DNA from: Pseudomonas sp. C2B4
GTDB taxonomy: Bacteria; Pseudomonadota; Gammaproteobacteria; Pseudomonadales; Pseudomonadaceae
Reading direction: 5' to 3'
Assembly: GCF_013359695.1 (NCBI RefSeq)
Contig: NZ_JABFMU010000034.1
Location: forward strand, 1-64,000
Length of the DNA stretch: 64,000 bases
Made by a program: the position numbers and the translations under genes. The notes under the pieces are model-generated. The model saw only the letters and a program-made list of their open reading frames with translations. It was not told the origin of the DNA and did no database searches. Below, piece by piece: positions 1 to 7,664 of the stretch. Each line of letters begins with the position of its first letter. Position 1 is the first letter of the stretch.

Positions 1-33
1 CTCCCACAGTGGATTTGCGTACACCAATCCATT

Positions 34-57
34 GTGGGAGCGAGCCTGCTCGCGAAG
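34..57 (+). repeat. REP palindrome, single
   Basis: One copy of the Pseudomonas REP sequence (core GAGCCTGCTCGCGAA) lies just upstream of the DUF1508 gene. Bases 1-9 (ctcccacag) are the tail of an inverted partner that begins before the window, so this is probably the right half of a REPIN. Confidence 0.9.
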
Positions 58-136
58 GGGCCGGTTCAGGCGACAGAAATCCAAGGCTGGTCTTTACTCT
101 GAAGCGCGCCCCCCTCATTCGCCAAGGAGAAAGAGC

Positions 137-481
137 ATGTCTGGATGGTATGAAGTGAGCAAAAGCAGCAGCGGTCAGTTCAGGTTTGTGCTGAAGGCGG
201 CGAACGCCGAAACCATTCTGACCAGTGAGCTGTACACCACCCGCGCCGCGGCCGACAAAGGCATTGCGTCGGTCCAGGCCAACAGCCCGCTGGATGAGCG
301 CTACGAGAAAAAAACCACCAAGGACGGTCATCCGTATTTCAACCTCAAGGCTGGCAATCACGAGATCATCGGCAGCAGTGAGGCCTACTCCTCACCGACG
401 GCCATGGAAAAAGGCATCGCCAGCGTGAAGGCCAACGGGCCGACCAAGGTGATCAAGGACAAGACCTTGCCAGTTCTCTGA
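137..481 (+). CDS. YegP-family DUF1508 protein
   Basis: A 114-residue soluble protein built of two tandem DUF1508 repeats, roughly residues 4-50 and 54-105. Each repeat has a Y-E/F-K...G..YF/FR..L.A.N..I..SE.Y pattern and ends in a GIASV.AN motif. The start is the ATG behind AAGGAGA rather than the longer open frame from base 32, which runs through the REP. The family (E. coli YegP type) is small and basic, with no firmly known function. It is a single gene between REP elements with no operon partner. Confidence 0.88.
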   Translation: MSGWYEVSKSSSGQFRFVLKAANAETILTSELYTTRAAADKGIASVQANSPLDERYEKKTTKDGHPYFNLKAGNHEIIGSSEAYSSPTAMEKGIASVKANGPTKVIKDKTLPVL

Positions 482-499
482 ATTCAACACATATCCCCT

Positions 500-587
500 G
501 TGGGAGCGAGCCTGCTCGCGAAGGCGGCGTGTCAGTCGACATCATTGTTGAATGTCATACCGTATTCGCGAGCAGGCTCGCTCCCAC
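500..587. repeat. REPIN (two inverted REPs)
   Basis: REPs at 500-523 and 565-587 face each other around a 41-bp spacer containing tcagtcgacatcatt and gaatgtcat. The same spacer words recur in the REPINs at 7.5 kb and 60.1 kb. It lies between the convergent DUF1508 and DapA-like genes and could act as a transcript-end hairpin. Confidence 0.92.
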
Positions 588-611
588 ATTGGTTTTATGT
601 CTGGCCTGAGA

Positions 612-1499
612 TCAACGCAGGGCTTTCAACAAACCTTGCAACTGACCAACCCCCGCTTCACCCAAAGGGAACACCGGCAACCGCGGATCACCCACCTCCA
701 GCCCGGTTTCGCGCAGCCCTGCCTTGATCGTCGCCGGCAAGCCGCCCTTGAGGATGAAGTCCAGCAGCGGCAACTGGCGATAGAACAGTTCGCGTGCCTT
801 GCCCAGATCGTTGGCCAACACCGCTTCGTACAGATCCAGATTGAGCTGCGGGATCAGGTTCGGTGCCGCCGTGCACCAGCCCTTTGCCCCGGCCGCGAAG
901 GCTTCCAGCGCCAGTGGGTTGCAGCCGTTGTAGAACGGCACCTGACCTTCGCCCAGACGCTGCAATTGATGCATGCGCTGGATGTCGCCGGTGCTCTCCT
1001 TGACCATGGTCACGTTTTCCACGCCCTTGACGATGCGCAGGATCAGGTCCACCGACATGTCAGTGCCGCTGGTGGCCGGGTTGTTGTAGAGCATGATCGG
1101 CACGCCGATGCTGTCGCCGATGGCGCGGTAATGGGCAAGGATTTCCGCTTCGCTGAGTTTCCAGTAGGACGTCGGCAGCACCATGACCACATCGGCACCA
1201 TGAGCTTCGGCGAAACGGGCGCGGCGTACCGCTTTGGCGGTGGTCAGGTCGGACACGCTGACGATGGTCGGCACCCGTTTTGCCACGTGCTTGATGCTGA
1301 ATTCGGCAACCTGGTCCCACTCCGCATCGCTCAGGTAAGCGCCTTCGCCGGTGCTGCCCAGCGGCGCGATGGAATGCACGCCGCCGTCGATCAAGCGGTC
1401 AATGGAGCGCCCGAGGGCGTCGAGGTCCACACCCTCGCCGTTGGCGGAGAATGGGGTGATGGTGTAGCCGATGATGCCGTGAATGTTGGGGCTGGACAT
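612..1499 (-). CDS. DapA-family (dihydrodipicolinate synthase-like) aldolase
   Basis: A 295-residue class I aldolase/lyase of the DHDPS/N-acetylneuraminate lyase TIM-barrel family. It has the pyruvate-binding GSTGEG loop near residues 49-54, the Tyr138 of YNNPATSG and the Schiff-base Lys167 in MVKESTGD. The start at 1499 follows GGAGAG; a longer frame to 1541 has no ribosome site and would run into the upstream gene. It lies 29 bp downstream of a class II aldolase gene on the same strand and is divergent from an XRE-cupin regulator. It is therefore more likely a catabolic 2-oxoacid aldolase or dehydratase than the lysine-pathway DapA. The substrate cannot be told from sequence. Confidence 0.9.
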   Translation of the reverse strand: MSSPNIHGIIGYTITPFSANGEGVDLDALGRSIDRLIDGGVHSIAPLGSTGEGAYLSDAEWDQVAEFSIKHVAKRVPTIVSVSDLTTAKAVRRARFAEAHGADVVMVLPTSYWKLSEAEILAHYRAIGDSIGVPIMLYNNPATSGTDMSVDLILRIVKGVENVTMVKESTGDIQRMHQLQRLGEGQVPFYNGCNPLALEAFAAGAKGWCTAAPNLIPQLNLDLYEAVLANDLGKARELFYRQLPLLDFILKGGLPATIKAGLRETGLEVGDPRLPVFPLGEAGVGQLQGLLKALR

Positions 1500-1528
1500 G
1501 GTGTCTCTCCGTTGAAAAAGGGCTGGGT

Positions 1529-2311
1529 TCAGTTCAGGCAATCGGCGTGTTGACGCAGGTTCTGCCGGGCGTAGTAGTTGAACGCGGCGGCGTGACGCTT
1601 GGGCCGGGCGATCCAGTCGTGGGCTTCGCGGCCCAGCTCGGGAATGATCGGTTTGATGGTTCCGGCGCTCATCGCCAGCAGTTGCAGCTTGGCGGCGCGT
1701 TCGATCAGTTGGGCGATCACGCAGGCTTCCTCAATGGTGCTGCCGGTGGACAACTGGCCGTGGTGGGAAAGCAGCACGGCGCGTTTGTCGCCCAAGGCCC
1801 CGGCAATCAGATCACCTTCTTCGTTACCCACAGGCACACCTGGCCAGCCTTCAAGAAAGGCGCAGTCTTCATAGAGCGGGCAGAGGTCCATGTGGGAAAT
1901 CTGCAGTGGCACTTCGAGCATCGACAAGGCCGCGACGTGGGTCGGGTGGGTGTGAATGATGCAGTTCACATCCGGCCGGGCGCGGTACACCCAGCTATGG
2001 AAACGGTTGGCCGGATTCGGCATGCCGTGGCCTTCGAGCACTTCCAGGTCTTCGTTGACCAGCAACAGGTTGCTCGTGGTGATTTCGTCGAAACCCAGGC
2101 CCAGTTGTTGAGTGTAATAGGTGCCAGGCTGCGGGCCTCGGGCGGTGATTTGCCCGGCCAGACCTGAATCATGGCCATTCTCGAACAGAATGCGGCAGGT
2201 CAGGGCCAGCTTTTGCCGGTCGGTCCACGTATTATCCGCGAGGGTGTTTTGCATCTGGCTCAGCGCTTGCTTGACCAGTTGATCTTTGGGCAGTGCTAAT
2301 GTCTTGGCCAT
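1529..2311 (-). CDS. Class II aldolase/adducin family protein
   Basis: A 260-residue member of the class II (zinc-dependent) aldolase/adducin fold. The metal ligands are visible as the H-x-H of CIIHTHPTHVAAL (about residues 117-127) and a later His in LLSHHGQ. The start ATG at 2311 follows AGAGGA. It is the first gene of a two-gene minus-strand unit with the DapA-like aldolase. The 111-bp gap to the divergent XRE-cupin regulator carries a strong palindrome. Relatives of this length are often annotated as sugar-acid or hydroxy-acid aldolases; the substrate here is unknown. Confidence 0.9.
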   Translation of the reverse strand: MAKTLALPKDQLVKQALSQMQNTLADNTWTDRQKLALTCRILFENGHDSGLAGQITARGPQPGTYYTQQLGLGFDEITTSNLLLVNEDLEVLEGHGMPNPANRFHSWVYRARPDVNCIIHTHPTHVAALSMLEVPLQISHMDLCPLYEDCAFLEGWPGVPVGNEEGDLIAGALGDKRAVLLSHHGQLSTGSTIEEACVIAQLIERAAKLQLLAMSAGTIKPIIPELGREAHDWIARPKRHAAAFNYYARQNLRQHADCLN

Positions 2312-2341
2312 ATCGGTGTCCTCTTTGGGTGGGTCATGCAG

Positions 2342-2377
2342 ATGACACGAAAGATGCTATATGACACGTTGTGTCAT
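2342..2377. promoter_or_regulatory. Candidate operator between aldolase and XRE-cupin genes
   Basis: A perfect 7-bp inverted repeat, ATGACAC-GTT-GTGTCAT, occupies 2361-2377, with an extra direct half-site ATGACAC at 2342-2348 starting 19 bp upstream. It lies in the divergent promoter region and is probably bound by the adjacent XRE-cupin protein. Confidence 0.7.
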
Positions 2378-2422
2378 GAGCAAGGACAATTCGTCACCTC
2401 CTTGATGGATTAATCGCTCTAC

Positions 2423-2965
2423 ATGTCTATCCGTTTGAAATTATTGAGAAAAAAACTTGGCGTGACATTGGAAGCCTTGGCGGAAAAGTCCGGCATGACC
2501 AAGAGTTACCTGTCGAAGGTCGAGCGCGGCTTGAACACGCCGTCGATTGCGGCTGCGCTGAAACTGGCCAAGGCCCTGAATGTGAAGGTCGAGGAGCTGT
2601 TTTCCGAGGACAAGGTCAGTCTCGACAGCTATAGCCTGGTTCGCAGTCACGAGCGCCAACCATTGGGCGCCAGTGGCAACAACCCGGGTTACGCGGTGCT
2701 GGCCCACCAGGTCAGCGAACGCAGCCTGTTGCCGTTCATCATCTACCCACCGACCGAGTTCACCGACAAAGCTTTCAAGGAGCACTTGGGCGAGGAGTTT
2801 CTGTTCGTCCACGAGGGGCAGGTGGAAGTGGATTTCGTCAGCGAGCGCGTGCTGCTCAACCGTGGCGATGCATTGCACTTCAACTCACAGAAACCGCACC
2901 GGATCCGTTCGGTGGGCGAGGTGCAGGCGCAGTTGCTGGTGGTGGTGCATAGCACCGAGGAATGA
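2423..2965 (+). CDS. XRE-cupin transcriptional regulator
   Basis: A 180-residue two-domain regulator. The N-terminal XRE helix-turn-helix spans about residues 3-62 (KLGVTLEALAEKSGMTKSYL, then SKVERG). A C-terminal cupin spans about residues 105-178, with the metal-type EEFLFVHEGQVEVDF, RGDALHFNS and PHRIRSVG strands. Such proteins usually bind a small metabolite in the cupin and repress the neighbouring catabolic operon. It is divergent from the aldolase pair and shares its palindromic intergenic region. The start lies in an AT-rich stretch with only a weak ribosome site. Confidence 0.92.
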   Translation: MSIRLKLLRKKLGVTLEALAEKSGMTKSYLSKVERGLNTPSIAAALKLAKALNVKVEELFSEDKVSLDSYSLVRSHERQPLGASGNNPGYAVLAHQVSERSLLPFIIYPPTEFTDKAFKEHLGEEFLFVHEGQVEVDFVSERVLLNRGDALHFNSQKPHRIRSVGEVQAQLLVVVHSTEE

Positions 2966-2980
2966 GTTGACCTTAAAAAC

Positions 2981-3045
2981 TTCGCGAGCAGGCTCGCTCC
3001 CACAGGAGGAATGCATTCCATTGTGGGAGCGAGCCTGCTCGCGAA
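2981..3045. repeat. REP pair
   Basis: Inverted REPs at 2981-3003 and 3023-3045 are separated by only 19 bp (aggaggaatgcattccattg). The pair sits at the convergent ends of the XRE-cupin and DUF4917 genes. Confidence 0.92.
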
Positions 3046-3064
3046 AACATCAGCTCGAACACCA

Positions 3065-4084
3065 CTAAACTTCGACGGGAACCGACAGCTTCGGGCTCCC
3101 CAGCGCATGCGTCTTCGAATCAAAAAACCGCAACTCAGCCCCCGTCCCCTCGAACACCTTCGCGTAATGCCGCTTCTGATGCTGGATGAACGCCTTGCTG
3201 CGCGGGTAAATCGAGATCGCCACGACCTTCGGTTTCGCCTGGCGCAAGGCGTGAACGATGTGGCTGTCCTGCTCGCCCAGTGCATGGCCGAAAATGCACA
3301 GGCCGTCGCCATGGTCGAGCAACTGGTCGTAGCAGAACGACAGGTAATCCGAGCTGCGAATGGTCTTGAGTTTGTCCGCGCTCGGCCCTTCGTTGATGAA
3401 CAGCGGCACGTCATCGAGGGTCTTGATGGTGTTGTTGATCGCGAAACTGCCCAGCAACGTACCCTCGGTCGACATCAGTTTTCGCGCCGTACCGTCCTGA
3501 TTGCGCACCAGATGCAGGCCACCGTGCAGGTACAGCAGGCGGGTCTTGTCGGTGGCGGTGGCGCTCAGGTCGAAAGAGGGTTCGGCCCCTTGAAACAGGT
3601 CGGTGATGGCCTCGGGTTGTTGCTGGATTGCCCAGTGGTTGAGCAGGTCGTAGTTGGTGGTGAACACCGTGCGGTAACGGCTCAGTTCCTGATTGATCGT
3701 CGCCAGGGTTGACGCTTGAACCAACCGCCACGGGATGTGCACCGCGTGCACGGTGTTGATCAGGGCTTCCTTGATCGCGTAGTAACGATTGCGCGGCGCG
3801 GCGGAGCTGACGGCCAGGGCCTTGTTGACCCGGCTGGTGGTCTTGAGCGCGCTCAATACCTGCTCGAAACTGCGCGTCTGCATCGCATCGAACACACTCA
3901 ACTCGGATGGGCTCAGGGGCTTTTCTTCCACCGTGCGGGCGTTTTCGAACAGCGAGTCGTAGCCGAAGTCTTCCCACACCGCACGACTGGCACCGTTGCC
4001 CACCAACAGGCCGCCGAACGCAGCGCTGGTGCTCAAGGCGGTCCAGTCTTCAAGGTGGGCGTCGACATCCTGGAAATCGGTCAT
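3065..4084 (-). CDS. DUF4917 family protein, SIR2-like fold
   Basis: A 339-residue protein of the DUF4917 family. The order of motifs is that of SIR2-like NAD-binding enzymes: GNGAS near residue 30, TTNYD near 145, YLHGG near 190 and FGHALGEQDSHI near 265. I use the ATG at 4084; the three extra codons upstream start with TTG. SIR2-like proteins of this type occur both as housekeeping enzymes and as NADases in antiphage systems. It stands alone here between a REP pair and a LysR gene, with no obvious partner, so I make no defence call. Confidence 0.8.
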   Translation of the reverse strand: MTDFQDVDAHLEDWTALSTSAAFGGLLVGNGASRAVWEDFGYDSLFENARTVEEKPLSPSELSVFDAMQTRSFEQVLSALKTTSRVNKALAVSSAAPRNRYYAIKEALINTVHAVHIPWRLVQASTLATINQELSRYRTVFTTNYDLLNHWAIQQQPEAITDLFQGAEPSFDLSATATDKTRLLYLHGGLHLVRNQDGTARKLMSTEGTLLGSFAINNTIKTLDDVPLFINEGPSADKLKTIRSSDYLSFCYDQLLDHGDGLCIFGHALGEQDSHIVHALRQAKPKVVAISIYPRSKAFIQHQKRHYAKVFEGTGAELRFFDSKTHALGSPKLSVPVEV

Positions 4085-4225
4085 TGCGATCAAGGTCTCA
4101 AAGCAAAAGGTCTGATGGGCGGCGACTTTATCACGGTGTGCGTCTGGATTTTTCGTCGCGCGCCACGGCTTGGGCGAAGAACGTTATGCTTCGACTTCGC
4201 CTGAGCCGACATCACCGAGTTCCTG

Positions 4226-5134
4226 ATGCTGCAGAAAAGCCTGATCCGCCGCCTCGACCTGATCACCCTGCAACTGTTCGTCGCCGTCCATGAAGAAGGC
4301 ACCCTGACCCGTGCCGCCTCGCGTGAGGCGATTGCGGTATCGGCGGCGAGCAAGCGCTTGATGGAGCTGGAAGAGGCGCTGGGCATCAGTCTGTTCGTGC
4401 GCCAGGCCAAGGGCATGACGCTGACGCCGGCCGGCGAAACGCTGCTGCATCATGCGCGGCAGATGTTGTTCAACGTGGAGAAAATGGGCCTTGAACTGGG
4501 CGAGCACAGCCACGGTGTACGCGGTTATGTGCGGATGCTGGCCAACCTGTCGGCGATCATTCAGTTTCTGCCGGAAGACCTGCGGGACTTTTCCGAACAG
4601 CATCCCCAAGTCAAGACCGACCTTGAAGAACGACCCAGCGCCGGCGTGATTCAAGGGGTGCTCGATGGCGTGGCTGACCTTGGGATCTGCTCCATCGACA
4701 GCGACATCAAGGACCTGCACAGCGTGCTCTACCGCCAGGACAAGCTGATGGTCCTGATGTTGCCGGATCATCCGTTGGCCAGTCGTTCAAGCCTGGCGTT
4801 CGCCGATACGCTGGACAGCGATTACGTCGGGCTGCATGCGGCCAGTTCGATCAATATGCGCACCCATGCCGCCGCGCGTGAAGCGGGCAGGGTATTGCGG
4901 GTTCGTATCCATGTGCCGGGTTTCGATGCCATGTGCCGCATGATCCAGGCCAACATGGGCATTGGCGTCCTGCCGCAACGGGCCTACGAATTGTTTGGCC
5001 GGGCCTTGGGTTTGCATGCGGTGCCGCTGACCGATGACTGGTCGGATCGGGCGTTGATTCTGGTGGTGCGCGATGAAGCGTTGCTGTCGCCGGTGAGCCG
5101 GATGTTGTTTGAGCATTTGCGGGGGCAAGGTTGA
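4226..5134 (+). CDS. LysR-family transcriptional regulator
   Basis: A 302-residue LysR regulator. The winged helix-turn-helix occupies about residues 10-68 (LQLFVAVHEEGTLTRAA, SAASKRLMELEEALG, LFVR...GMTLTPAGE), and a periplasmic-binding-like effector domain spans about residues 95-295. It is 227 bp upstream of, and codirectional with, the CoA-transferase/lyase pair and the MFS carrier. It probably controls them through the palindrome at 5259-5277. The intervening gap also holds a REP pair. Confidence 0.92.
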   Translation: MLQKSLIRRLDLITLQLFVAVHEEGTLTRAASREAIAVSAASKRLMELEEALGISLFVRQAKGMTLTPAGETLLHHARQMLFNVEKMGLELGEHSHGVRGYVRMLANLSAIIQFLPEDLRDFSEQHPQVKTDLEERPSAGVIQGVLDGVADLGICSIDSDIKDLHSVLYRQDKLMVLMLPDHPLASRSSLAFADTLDSDYVGLHAASSINMRTHAAAREAGRVLRVRIHVPGFDAMCRMIQANMGIGVLPQRAYELFGRALGLHAVPLTDDWSDRALILVVRDEALLSPVSRMLFEHLRGQG

Positions 5135-5158
5135 GGTTTTGCACTCAGGGCGGGCCTC

Positions 5159-5224
5159 TTCGCGAGCAGGCTCGCTCCCACGGGGGAATGCATTTCAAAT
5201 GTGGGAGCGAGCCTGCTCGCGAAG
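5159..5224. repeat. REP pair
   Basis: Inverted REPs at 5159-5181 and 5201-5224 with a 19-bp spacer (gggggaatgcatttcaaat), very like the pair at 2981-3045. It lies between the LysR gene and its presumed target operon. Confidence 0.92.
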
Positions 5225-5258
5225 GCATACCTGAGGTCGCGGCGATATCCCGACAGAG

Positions 5259-5277
5259 CGTTCGCATTTCGCGAACG
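5259..5277. promoter_or_regulatory. Candidate LysR-type operator
   Basis: CGTTCGC-ATTTC-GCGAACG is a perfect 7-bp dyad about 85 bp upstream of the CoA-transferase start. Its inner TTCGC...GCGAA form resembles the T-N11-A sites bound by LysR proteins, and a LysR gene is immediately upstream. Confidence 0.65.
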
Positions 5278-5361
5278 CCCGTTGCCAACTGAAGGTTGGA
5301 TTCCCAAGCCCCCGGTCCTCTAGCCTTGGCCACATATTCCAAGAACAAGAGGTACCCCGCG

Positions 5362-6555
5362 ATGACTGCCCCCCTGAGTGCAATCAAAGTGATCGAGATC
5401 GGCACGCTGATCGCCGCGCCGTTCGCCGCGCGCATGCTGGCCGAGTTCGGCGCCGAGGTGATCAAGATCGAAGCCATGGGCCAGGGCGATCCCCTGCGCA
5501 AGTGGCGCAAGCTCCATGAAGGCACCTCGTTGTGGTGGTACCTGCAATCGCGCAACAAGAAGTCCCTGGCACTGAACCTCAAATCCGCCGAAGGCATCGA
5601 ACTGGTCAAGCAACTGGCAACCAGCGCCGACGTATTGATCGAAAACCTGCGCCCCGGCGCGCTGGAAAAACTCGGCCTGGGCTGGGACGTGCTGCACGCG
5701 CTCAATCCCAACCTGACCCTGGTGCGCATTTCTGGCTACGGCCAGACCGGCCCATACCGTGATCGTCCGGGGTTCGGTGCCATTGGCGAGGCCATGGGCG
5801 GCATCCGCTACACCACTGGCACACCGGGTTCGCCGCCGGCACGGGTGGGCGTCAGCCTCGGCGACTCGCTGGCGTCGCTGCACGCGGTAATCGGTGCGTT
5901 GATGTCGCTGCTGCGGGTCAAGACCGGGCAGGGCGGCGGGCAAATCGTCGATGTGTCCCTGGCCGAAAGCGTGTTCAACGTCATGGAAAGCCTGGTGCCG
6001 GAATACGACATGCTCGGCCATGTGCGTGAGCGCAGCGGCGGCGCGTTGCCGGGCATCGCGCCCTCCAATACGTACCTCACGGCTGATGGCGCTTACGTGG
6101 TCATCGCCGGCAACAGCGACCCGATTTACCGTCGCCTGATGCACACCATCGGCCGCGTAGACTTGGCCGAAGATCCCGAGTTCGCCCATAACGACGGGCG
6201 TGCAGCCAAGAGCAATCTGCTCGATGCGGCCATCACTCACTGGACCAGCAGCCTGCCGATCGACGACGTACTGGCGGCGCTGGAAGCCGCGGAAGTCCCG
6301 GCCGGGCGCATCTATTCGGTGGTCGACATCGTGGCCGACCCGCACTATCAGGCGCGGGACATGCTGCTCAACGCCGAGCTGCCGGGCGGCGCCACGGTGA
6401 AAATGCCGGGCATCGTACCGAAACTCTCGGAAACCCCCGGTGGCGTGAACTGGTCGGGTCCCGGACTGGGCCAGCACACCGACGGCATCCTCGCGCAGCT
6501 TGGCCTGACGCCGGCCGACATCGAGCGCCTGAAAATCGAAGGAGTGGTGCAATGA
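5362..6555 (+). CDS. CaiB/BaiF class III CoA-transferase
   Basis: A 397-residue class III CoA-transferase. The N-terminal IKVIEIGTLIAAPFAARMLAE and GAEVIKIE strands, RNKKSLALNLK, the NPNLTLVRISGYGQTGPYRDRPGF block and a long C-terminal domain are all present. The start ATG follows AAGAGG. It overlaps the next gene by ATGA, so the two enzymes are translationally coupled. Human SUGCT, which moves CoA from succinyl-CoA to glutarate or HMG, belongs to this family. Next to an HMG-CoA-lyase-like gene, this enzyme may activate 3-hydroxy-3-methylglutarate or a similar acid. The substrate is inferred. Confidence 0.92.
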   Translation: MTAPLSAIKVIEIGTLIAAPFAARMLAEFGAEVIKIEAMGQGDPLRKWRKLHEGTSLWWYLQSRNKKSLALNLKSAEGIELVKQLATSADVLIENLRPGALEKLGLGWDVLHALNPNLTLVRISGYGQTGPYRDRPGFGAIGEAMGGIRYTTGTPGSPPARVGVSLGDSLASLHAVIGALMSLLRVKTGQGGGQIVDVSLAESVFNVMESLVPEYDMLGHVRERSGGALPGIAPSNTYLTADGAYVVIAGNSDPIYRRLMHTIGRVDLAEDPEFAHNDGRAAKSNLLDAAITHWTSSLPIDDVLAALEAAEVPAGRIYSVVDIVADPHYQARDMLLNAELPGGATVKMPGIVPKLSETPGGVNWSGPGLGQHTDGILAQLGLTPADIERLKIEGVVQ

Positions 6556-7478
6556 TCACTGATTATTCCGACCGCCTGATCGTTCAGGAAGTCTCCCCGC
6601 GTGATGGCTTGCAGATCGAGCCGACCTGGGTCGAAACCGTCGACAAGATCGCCCTGATCGATCAGTTGTCGCTGGCGGGATTCAGTCGTATCGAAGGCGG
6701 TTCGTTCGTGTCGCCCAAGGCCATTCCCGCCCTGCGCGATGGCGAGTTGGTGTTCAAGGGCATCACCCGCCAACCGGGGGTGATCTATGTCGCGCTGATC
6801 CCCAACCTCAAGGGCGCGCAACGGGCGCTGGCCTGCAACGCCGATGAGCTGAACCTGGTGATGTCCGCCAGCCAGACCCACAACCTGGCGAACATGCGCA
6901 TGCGCTGTGAAGACTCGCTGGCCGCGTTCGGCGAGATCGTCCAGTTTGTGGGCGGCTCGCCGGTGCGACTCAACGCCAGCATCGCCACCACCTTCGGTTG
7001 CCCGTTCGAGGGCAAGATCGATGAAGACCGGGTGCTGCAGATCGTCGAGGCCTATCAGGAGCTTGGCATCCAGGGCATCACCCTGGCCGACACCACCGGC
7101 ATGGCCAACCCGCGTCAGGTGGATCGACTGGTGCGGCGGGTCTTGCAACGGGTATCGCCGGCGGACCTGACCCTGCATTTCCACAACACCCGCGGCCTGG
7201 GCCTGTGCAACGTGCTGGCGGCCTACGAGGCCGGCGCCCGACGCTTCGACGCGGCACTGGGCGGGCTCGGTGGCTGCCCGTTTGCGCCGGGAGCCTCGGG
7301 CAACATCTGCACCGAAGATCTGGTCAACCTGTGCGATGAAATCGGTATTCACACCGGCATCGATTTGCCGCTTTTGCTGAAATTGTCCCGAGGTCTTCCG
7401 GCGCTGCTCGGCCACGAAGTGCCCGGTCAACTGGCCAAGGCCGGCCGCAATTGCGACCTGCACCCCGTGCCTTCCTGA
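6552..7478 (+). CDS. Hydroxymethylglutaryl-CoA lyase family protein
   Basis: A 308-residue HMGL-like TIM barrel. It carries the N-terminal VSPRDGLQIEP metal/catalytic motif (residues about 14-24), ADTTGMANP, the metal-binding HFHNTRGLG, and the GGLGGCPFAPGASGN signature with the catalytic Cys typical of HMG-CoA lyases. It cleaves a 3-hydroxy-acyl-CoA to acetyl-CoA plus a keto acid. It is coupled by ATGA overlap to the class III CoA-transferase and followed by an MFS carrier. No leucine-degradation genes are seen nearby, which points to use of an imported acid. Confidence 0.92.
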   Translation: MITDYSDRLIVQEVSPRDGLQIEPTWVETVDKIALIDQLSLAGFSRIEGGSFVSPKAIPALRDGELVFKGITRQPGVIYVALIPNLKGAQRALACNADELNLVMSASQTHNLANMRMRCEDSLAAFGEIVQFVGGSPVRLNASIATTFGCPFEGKIDEDRVLQIVEAYQELGIQGITLADTTGMANPRQVDRLVRRVLQRVSPADLTLHFHNTRGLGLCNVLAAYEAGARRFDAALGGLGGCPFAPGASGNICTEDLVNLCDEIGIHTGIDLPLLLKLSRGLPALLGHEVPGQLAKAGRNCDLHPVPS

Positions 7479-7495
7479 CACAACCCAAGACCCTT

Positions 7496-7582
7496 TGGGA
7501 GCGAGCCTGCTCGCGAAAGCGGAGTATCAGTCGACATCATCATTGAATGTCAGACCGTCTTCGCGAGCAGGCTCGCTCCCAC
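7496..7582. repeat. REPIN
   Basis: Inverted REPs at 7496-7517 and 7560-7582 lie around a spacer with tcagtcgacatcatc and gaatgtcag, the same words as in the 500-587 element. It lies between the lyase and MFS genes. The left REP lacks the outermost GT. Confidence 0.9.
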
Positions 7583-7664
7583 AGTAAAAGCTTCCACAGC
7601 GACCACCTTAACCAGACAACAAAAACAATCGGACACCTACGGAAAGTCCGCCTGGAGAAACGCA

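Noticed and set aside
552..1553. A 333-codon plus-strand frame from the REPIN across the DapA-like gene
   Set aside because: Begins in a REP and is antisense to a recognised aldolase.
5320..6552. A 410-codon frame antisense to the CoA-transferase
   Set aside because: Shadow frame; the plus-strand gene has clear family motifs and a ribosome site.
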